From positions 16,541,106 to 16,605,105 of the forward strand of contig JAUJPP010000005.1 in NCBI GenBank assembly GCA_030562195.1: 64,000 bases of DNA. Direction: 5' to 3'. Made by a program: the position numbers and the translations under genes. This document shows positions 58,509-64,000 of the stretch, piece after piece. Each line of letters starts with the position of its first letter. Position 1 is the stretch's first letter. The stretch is from Nipponacmea schrenckii. Its lineage: Eukaryota > Mollusca > Gastropoda > Lottiidae. The notes beneath the pieces were generated by a model. The model ran no database searches, had not been told where the DNA came from, and worked only from the letters and a program-made list of their open reading frames with translations.

Positions 58509-61500
58509 ATGGGTCGTCCAAAGAAGTCAAAATTAGCTCATTTAGCAAATGTAAACAAAAACCGAAAGTCGCAACTCGCAAAATCGGATATTTCAATTGC
58601 AGTTAATGAAACTAAAGTTAAAGTTGCCATTGAAACAGAATTGGCTGCTTCTCAAATAGACAAGGAAAAACCGGAACACTTTTTTCATTTAGATAAAATC
58701 AAATTTGAAAATAAATTGACACCAAAAAGTCTAGCACGATCTAAAACATTAAGCAGAAATAAGAAAGAAACTAAAAGAAAATTAATACCTACAGCTTCTG
58801 CTAATTCTGAAAAGTATAAGAGAAAGAAAGAATTCATCATCGAATCTGAAAGTGTAAAACCTAAAATCTGTATATTGGGAAACATAAATCAGGGCAATAT
58901 AAAAAGATTTTCTGTCAATGCTGGAAAACAATGCGTACCCAATTCGTTAGTTGCTATTGTTTACTTTAATATGATGGACTTTCAATTATGGACTAGTTCC
59001 ACTCTCGATAGAATTTTGGATTTAGGTAACGAGTATTATACATATTTGCAAACATTTTCTAATATAAGACATCCGTACATTTTTATACATGAACTTTTAG
59101 AAAATATTGAATTAGAAAACCAATCCTTTAAATTGGACATAAGTAATGAACCTCAATTTGGGTTGATTGGTATATCTAACGATTTTGGCCTTTCTCTACA
59201 CGATGCAATTGGTCTTTGTTTAAGTAAATATGAATCCTGCTTTGTGACGTTTAATGGGAATACTTTCGCCGTGATGAAGAAGTATAATGTGTATTTTGTA
59301 TTTGATTCTCATTCTAGAAACCAATTAGGAATGGTGATTCCGGATGGAACTAGTATATTTATAGAATGTGGCAACTTAAACGATGTTTATAACCATTGTT
59401 TAAACCTTATTACATCCATGAACTGTAAACCAGGTGAGCAGTTTGAAGTCACAGGTATTAATGTAAGCATAAATGACAAGTGTTCTAAAACCGACAATGA
59501 ACCTTGTAGCTCTAGTACAAAAAATAAAGGCAAAGCTCAATTAGTAGAACCGGTCTCTTTATATGAAAATGAGTATATTGCAACTCAGACTGCTTTGAAT
59601 ACTGGTGACGTACAGATTATGCAAGTTGAAACAAATTCATTTTTCTTTGATCCCCTTAAAGCAGGAAATAAAAAACGAATCCGCGAGTCAATTGGTTTTA
59701 AGTCTGTTGAGTTCGGTTTCCCAAATGAAGAACGTGCATGCTTACTGACAACTCCTACTAAGTATTTAACCATTAAAGGTGATGGAAATTGTTTCTTTAG
59801 ATCATTATCATACTCACTTACATTTAGTGAAGAATATCATCGCAAAATACGTTTGGCTGTAGTGCAACATATGAAATCTAATCCAGACATTTTTTTACCT
59901 TATCTAGAACCAATTTATATATCAATTGATGATTACCTTAAACGTTCTAAAATGAGACTATTAGGAACTTGGAGCACTGAAATTGAAATTTATGCTGCAG
60001 CAAATTTATTTCAATCTGATATTTATACATATTCGAATAAGGTATGGTTAAAATTTTCTGTTTTGCAGATGAATGAAAATTATACATCTGAGGGAATTTA
60101 CTTGAACCACAAGAATGGTAACCATTATGAAATTGTAGAAGATGTTTCAAGATTTGCTGATGATCTGAATGATGGTAGCTCTTTCACATTGAAAAAGTTG
60201 GGGATTAAAAAACGTAAACGAGGCCATAAGTGGACTTTTTCCAAGAAGCGTTTTCAATGCCCAAAAAGGAAGAAAGATTATTTTAAAAATAGATACTCCC
60301 AACAAAAAAGTAAAGGCTTACAATTTAATATTAAATCTAATAAGGAAAGAATAAGTTATAATAAAATTAAAAAAGTTGCCTATGAAAAGTATTTAAGATT
60401 TCATTGTTATCTGAAGTACCAAACTATATTAAAAACTAAATTAAAACAAAAGTATGAAAGCAAATTATGTAAACCGTTAAAAGATAAATACAGAACTTTT
60501 TTAGGATTAAAACTCAAAGAGAAATATGCATCCGAGATAAGACTTAAACTAATACAGAAATATGAAAATCAATTGAGATGTAAATTAAAAGCAAAATATC
60601 TGAGAAATGTCACATTTAGAAACAAAGCAAAGGAGAAGTGTATTTTCAAGTACAGAAACAATATAAAACATAGAATGAAATCAAAAGAATTAAAAAAGAA
60701 GAGACGAGAAGTAAATAAAAGTAAAATGAGTAATATTGATACAGCTTTAGCTCAATTTAAGAAAGACACCTCTGAAGGTCCAATTTATGTATGTTGTGTT
60801 TGCAATAGATTATTATTTAAAAACCAAGTTAAGGAATGTCAAGAGAGCCTTTATGAAGGGAAAAGCCAAAAAATTAAATTTGTAGCAAAAAAATGCATAA
60901 CAAAAACTTACTACCATGATTGTGATGATAAATGCTCAAGTGAATGTTCTTGGTCTGATAATTATAAATCGTTATGGATATGTTTCACATGTCATAAAAA
61001 ACTTTCTCAAGGTAAAATGCCAGCAGAATCTGCAGTAAATAATATGAACCCCAGTCCAATACCAGGTGCAATAAAATGTCTAAACCAATTAGAAAAACAC
61101 TTGATATCTAAAAATATAGTCTTTTTAAAATTAGTTAAAGTCTCCCCTCAAAACGATAGGAAAATAGTTGGTGAAGCAATTTGTGTGCCAAGTAATTTAA
61201 CTGAAATGACTAATGTCTTGCCAAGATGTCAATCTGAGGATGAATTAATTCGAGTTAAGCTAAAGAAAAAACTGTCAAATAAAGGGCATTATGAGTTTCA
61301 GACGATTACAAAAAATAATATTAAAAATGCACTTAATTACTTAAAAACACATAATAAACATTACTATGATGTCATCTTAAACAATGAATGGGTTGATGAA
61401 CAAAACATTTTAAACTCAGTGGAGGGGAATAATTCTGATAATAGTGACCATAATGAAAATAGTGACAGTGATTTAGATGAATTAGATGAAAACATAGCTA

Positions 61501-64000
61501 GGTATACTTGTGATGAAATTGGCTCTACCTGTCTTCAACCGGTAGACGTTTCAGCAAATATTTTGAATAATTCTGATAAAATTTTTTCTATTTCTCCAGG
61601 CGAAAAAAACAGACCCGTTAGAGTTCTCATGGATAAATCAAACGAAGCTTGCTCCTTTCCTTATTTATTCCCAACTGGTAAAAATACATTTTCTGAAAAT
61701 CGAGAAGTAAGAATAACTCTAGGTAAATATTTAAAGAACAGATTGATGTCAGTAGATACTCGATTTGCTTCATGTACAGACTATTTATTCTATGCCCAAT
61801 ATATTTATGAATTGCAGCAAATATTATCAGGTACATCTATTGCTCTAAGACAAGGTCGAATGGGTGGAAATATGATTACTGCTGCTATGTTGACACAAGA
61901 TGAACCACTGCAAAACATTCTACGTTCAGACACAGGGTATGCTTTTATGAAAAATTGTCGTGGAAGTCCAGCATTTTGGCAAGCAACCCAGAAAGATTTG
62001 TTTGCAATGATCAGACAACTTGGTACTCCAACCTATTTTCTTTCTTTTTCATGTAGTGAATTGCGTTTTGAGTCATTCTTGAGTACTATTTTAAAACAAC
62101 AAGGGTCAAATAAGAAAGTGAGCGATTTAAATTGGATGGAGAAACGTGAACTTTTGAGATCAAATCCTGTCACAATAGCCAGATTGTTTGACCACAGATT
62201 TAATATGTTTTTGAGGAAATTTTTATTATGTCCATCAAATCCAATAGGCAAAGTTACTGATTGGTTTTTTAGATCCGAAATCCAAGCTAGAGGCGCTATC
62301 CATATCCATGGAATTGTGTACATTTTAGACAGTCCAAAACTAGATGTTGACTCGGACGAAAAAGTTATCGAATTTATTGACAAATATATATCGTGTGAAC
62401 TCCCAGACGAAAGCATAGATCCCGAATTACACGAGATTGTTTCAAATGTGCAAAAACACAGTAAAAAACATTCCAAAACTTGTCGGAAAAACAAGAAAAT
62501 ATGTCGATTTAATTTTCCAAAACCCCCGTCTAACAGAACGTTTATTTGTCGTCCTTTAGAAATCAACAATACTACTGATAGTGCTGAAAATGATAATGAT
62601 GACATACAAGTGTCCTATGAAACTAGTAAGGTAAATAACATGTCTAATCAAACAGCAAAAGCAATACTTGAATCAATATGGAAAGAATTGACATCGGAGG
62701 ATAAAAGTTATAGTTCACTTTCTATTTTATATACACATTTGAATATAAGTCAAGAAACTTTTGAACAAGCATGCGAGAAACTGACAAACAAAACTTACAT
62801 AGTTCTTAAAAGGGGTGTAAATTCATCATGGATTAATCAGTATAATTCTCATATGTTAAGAGCTTGGAACGCAAACCTAGATATACAATATGTCACTGAT
62901 GCGTATGCCTGTGTAGTATATATAGTTTCATACATCACTAAATCAGAAAGGGAAATGGGACTGTTTTTACGCCAAACATATAAGGAGGCTAAACAGAATA
63001 ACTTAGAAGCAAAAGCATGCATGCGTAAAATTTCATCTGCATATTTACATTCTAGAGAAGTATCCGGTCCAGAAAGTGCTCTCAGAATCTTAGGTTTACC
63101 ATTAAAGCAATTTTCACGCTGTGTTCAATTTATTCCAACAGGTAAAAATAATATTAAAATAACTTTGCCGATTAAGGTGTTACAGAGTAGGGCAAAGGAA
63201 GGTACTTTAACAGACAGTAACATATTTATGGTTGGATATGTTGAACGATATTTGAATAGACCCAAGGGAAAGCCGTTTGATGATATGTGCATAGCTAAGT
63301 TTTGGTCAGAATATAGACTTATGTCAAAGTCAGAAAATCCTAATGTCGATTCTGAAAAAAATCCAGCCTTTGAGTTGCAAAATGAATTAGGTTTTATTAT
63401 AAAACGTTCAAGAACCCCCCCAGCCATTATTCGTTATGCAAGATTCTCTGAAACCAAAGACCCAGACAATTACTATCTAAGCAACATGCAGCTGTTTTTA
63501 CCTTATCGTTTTGATACACAGTTAAAACCCCCTCGATTTAATACACATGAAGAGTTCTATAAAAGCGGATCCATCAAAATATCAGAAAATTTTGTTCGCG
63601 TAAAAGGAATCGTTGAAAAAAACAGAAAAGGCTTTCAAACCGATATTGATATTGAATCTATAGAAGAGACAATTGCAAAATGTGGCGGTATGGAAGATGC
63701 CTGGGCTCAAATTGCACCTGAAACTGAATTGGATAGGATTGAGCATGAACAATTTAGACAAGACAATAATGATGACGACGAGGAAAGTGACCATGAACCT
63801 CAAATACCCGATATTATGCCTTCTAATAATAATACAAATAGAATTCGTTCTGAAACACACATAAGTGGAATTTCCAAAAAAGATGCAATTCCTCTGATGA
63901 GGTCTTTAAATGAAATTCAAACGAAAGTATTTTATGATATCCGTAAATATTGTTTAGATAAAGTACATGGTAAAAACCCTACTCCTTTAAAACTTTTCAT
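58509..64000 (+). CDS. Helentron (Helitron-like) Rep-helicase polyprotein with C76-like and OTU peptidase domains, 3' end cut by window
   Basis: Rolling-circle transposase. The frame is open for 1830 codons without a stop. The start is the first ATG after an in-frame TAG at 58500, and opens MGRPKKSKLA. Domains in order: possible C76-type cysteine peptidase, residues about 130-290 (C142, D266-x-H268). OTU peptidase, about 415-545 (D425-G-N-C428, H539). Lysine/arginine-rich helical spacer, about 560-750. Cysteine-rich DUF6570-like region, about 758-900 (C762-C-x-C765, C825-x2-C828). Helitron_like_N/Rep, about 1035-1480: PTYFLSFSCSELR at 1174, H1265-I-H1267, and Y1471-IVS-Y1475 with K1478. An acidic patch precedes 1797, where a PIF1-like helicase begins (SLNEIQTKVFYDIRKY); the Walker A should lie just beyond the window. 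OTU domains are known from Helentrons, whereas the C76 call is inference. The intact frame implies recent activity. No intron is evident. Confidence 0.95.
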   Translation, partial: MGRPKKSKLAHLANVNKNRKSQLAKSDISIAVNETKVKVAIETELAASQIDKEKPEHFFHLDKIKFENKLTPKSLARSKTLSRNKKETKRKLIPTASANSEKYKRKKEFIIESESVKPKICILGNINQGNIKRFSVNAGKQCVPNSLVAIVYFNMMDFQLWTSSTLDRILDLGNEYYTYLQTFSNIRHPYIFIHELLENIELENQSFKLDISNEPQFGLIGISNDFGLSLHDAIGLCLSKYESCFVTFNGNTFAVMKKYNVYFVFDSHSRNQLGMVIPDGTSIFIECGNLNDVYNHCLNLITSMNCKPGEQFEVTGINVSINDKCSKTDNEPCSSSTKNKGKAQLVEPVSLYENEYIATQTALNTGDVQIMQVETNSFFFDPLKAGNKKRIRESIGFKSVEFGFPNEERACLLTTPTKYLTIKGDGNCFFRSLSYSLTFSEEYHRKIRLAVVQHMKSNPDIFLPYLEPIYISIDDYLKRSKMRLLGTWSTEIEIYAAANLFQSDIYTYSNKVWLKFSVLQMNENYTSEGIYLNHKNGNHYEIVEDVSRFADDLNDGSSFTLKKLGIKKRKRGHKWTFSKKRFQCPKRKKDYFKNRYSQQKSKGLQFNIKSNKERISYNKIKKVAYEKYLRFHCYLKYQTILKTKLKQKYESKLCKPLKDKYRTFLGLKLKEKYASEIRLKLIQKYENQLRCKLKAKYLRNVTFRNKAKEKCIFKYRNNIKHRMKSKELKKKRREVNKSKMSNIDTALAQFKKDTSEGPIYVCCVCNRLLFKNQVKECQESLYEGKSQKIKFVAKKCITKTYYHDCDDKCSSECSWSDNYKSLWICFTCHKKLSQGKMPAESAVNNMNPSPIPGAIKCLNQLEKHLISKNIVFLKLVKVSPQNDRKIVGEAICVPSNLTEMTNVLPRCQSEDELIRVKLKKKLSNKGHYEFQTITKNNIKNALNYLKTHNKHYYDVILNNEWVDEQNILNSVEGNNSDNSDHNENSDSDLDELDENIARYTCDEIGSTCLQPVDVSANILNNSDKIFSISPGEKNRPVRVLMDKSNEACSFPYLFPTGKNTFSENREVRITLGKYLKNRLMSVDTRFASCTDYLFYAQYIYELQQILSGTSIALRQGRMGGNMITAAMLTQDEPLQNILRSDTGYAFMKNCRGSPAFWQATQKDLFAMIRQLGTPTYFLSFSCSELRFESFLSTILKQQGSNKKVSDLNWMEKRELLRSNPVTIARLFDHRFNMFLRKFLLCPSNPIGKVTDWFFRSEIQARGAIHIHGIVYILDSPKLDVDSDEKVIEFIDKYISCELPDESIDPELHEIVSNVQKHSKKHSKTCRKNKKICRFNFPKPPSNRTFICRPLEINNTTDSAENDNDDIQVSYETSKVNNMSNQTAKAILESIWKELTSEDKSYSSLSILYTHLNISQETFEQACEKLTNKTYIVLKRGVNSSWINQYNSHMLRAWNANLDIQYVTDAYACVVYIVSYITKSEREMGLFLRQTYKEAKQNNLEAKACMRKISSAYLHSREVSGPESALRILGLPLKQFSRCVQFIPTGKNNIKITLPIKVLQSRAKEGTLTDSNIFMVGYVERYLNRPKGKPFDDMCIAKFWSEYRLMSKSENPNVDSEKNPAFELQNELGFIIKRSRTPPAIIRYARFSETKDPDNYYLSNMQLFLPYRFDTQLKPPRFNTHEEFYKSGSIKISENFVRVKGIVEKNRKGFQTDIDIESIEETIAKCGGMEDAWAQIAPETELDRIEHEQFRQDNNDDDEESDHEPQIPDIMPSNNNTNRIRSETHISGISKKDAIPLMRSLNEIQTKVFYDIRKYCLDKVHGKNPTPLKLF

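Larger units (their letters stand above)
50251..64000 (+). mobile_element. Long Helentron element, copy 2 (5' end to within the helicase; 3' end outside window)
   Basis: The proposed element starts right after the T-tract 50235-50250 with CGAATTTCACATTCG, the same 5' start as F2 units. About 1.4 kb of F2 sequence follows (to about 51690), then a leader (51.7-58.5 kb) and the transposase frame. The leader aligns throughout with 15.6-21.6 kb. Both F2-style starts lead into the same long sequence, which supports one element rather than a chance neighbour. That the F2 5' part belongs to the same mobile unit is inference; the decisive 3' end lies past the window. A C homopolymer is present near 57100. 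Confidence 0.65.

Noticed and set aside
62033..62605. 190-codon minus-strand frame
   Set aside because: Lies opposite the Rep region of the transposase frame, whose catalytic motifs are on the plus strand; a shadow.

Overview
This is AT-rich eukaryotic DNA, most likely from a marine invertebrate. A mollusc (bivalve-like) is my best guess, because it carries short elements ending ATACGCCC...GGGCGTAT and a Helentron with added deubiquitinase domains. That guess rests on general familiarity with such genomes and was not tested by a search. I see no host protein-coding gene, tRNA or rRNA. The window is almost entirely transposable-element DNA.

Layout: (1) 1-14147, 22146-50250: long head-to-tail arrays of non-coding units in the same orientation. 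Family F1 (about 2.0-2.1 kb) dominates 2204-12461 and 22146-25280, 33540-50127. Family F2 (about 1.6 kb) forms a pure array at 25455-33469 and also occurs at 12585. Family F3 (about 1.45 kb) is seen once, at 741. The families differ in sequence but share one plan: a T-tract, a TCGAA start, a unique 5' part, usually two tandem subunits (F1 about 640 bp, F2 about 490 bp, F3 about 600 bp), and an end in TCTAGTT followed by the next T-tract. Seventeen short hairpin modules sit between units.

(2) 14159-21645 and 50251-64000 are two diverged copies of one long element. Each starts as an F2 unit but runs on past the usual F2 end into a 6-7 kb leader. The leader has a CRE/E-box/TATA promoter-like block, many tiny exon-like segments flanked by good splice signals, a ~750 bp tandem repeat and an inserted terminal-inverted-repeat element. 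Copy 1 stops at a 500-N assembly gap. Copy 2 continues through a minisatellite made of splice-acceptor-like units into an uninterrupted 1830-codon reading frame (58509 to window end).

(3) That frame encodes a Helentron/Helitron-like transposase: an N-terminal C76-like cysteine peptidase domain, an OTU cysteine peptidase domain, a lysine-rich spacer, a cysteine-rich (DUF6570-like) region, a Rep/HUH nuclease (H1265-x-H1267, Y1471/Y1475) and the start of a PIF1-type helicase cut off by the window edge.

How it fits together (inference): the long element would be the autonomous master. F2 units look like internally deleted, non-autonomous derivatives, and F1/F3 like related non-autonomous lineages. 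All would insert into each other's terminal T-tracts and so build head-to-tail arrays. The test is whether sequence beyond position 64000 ends like F2 (an AAGCCTGGGGATCTAG-type end followed by T's).
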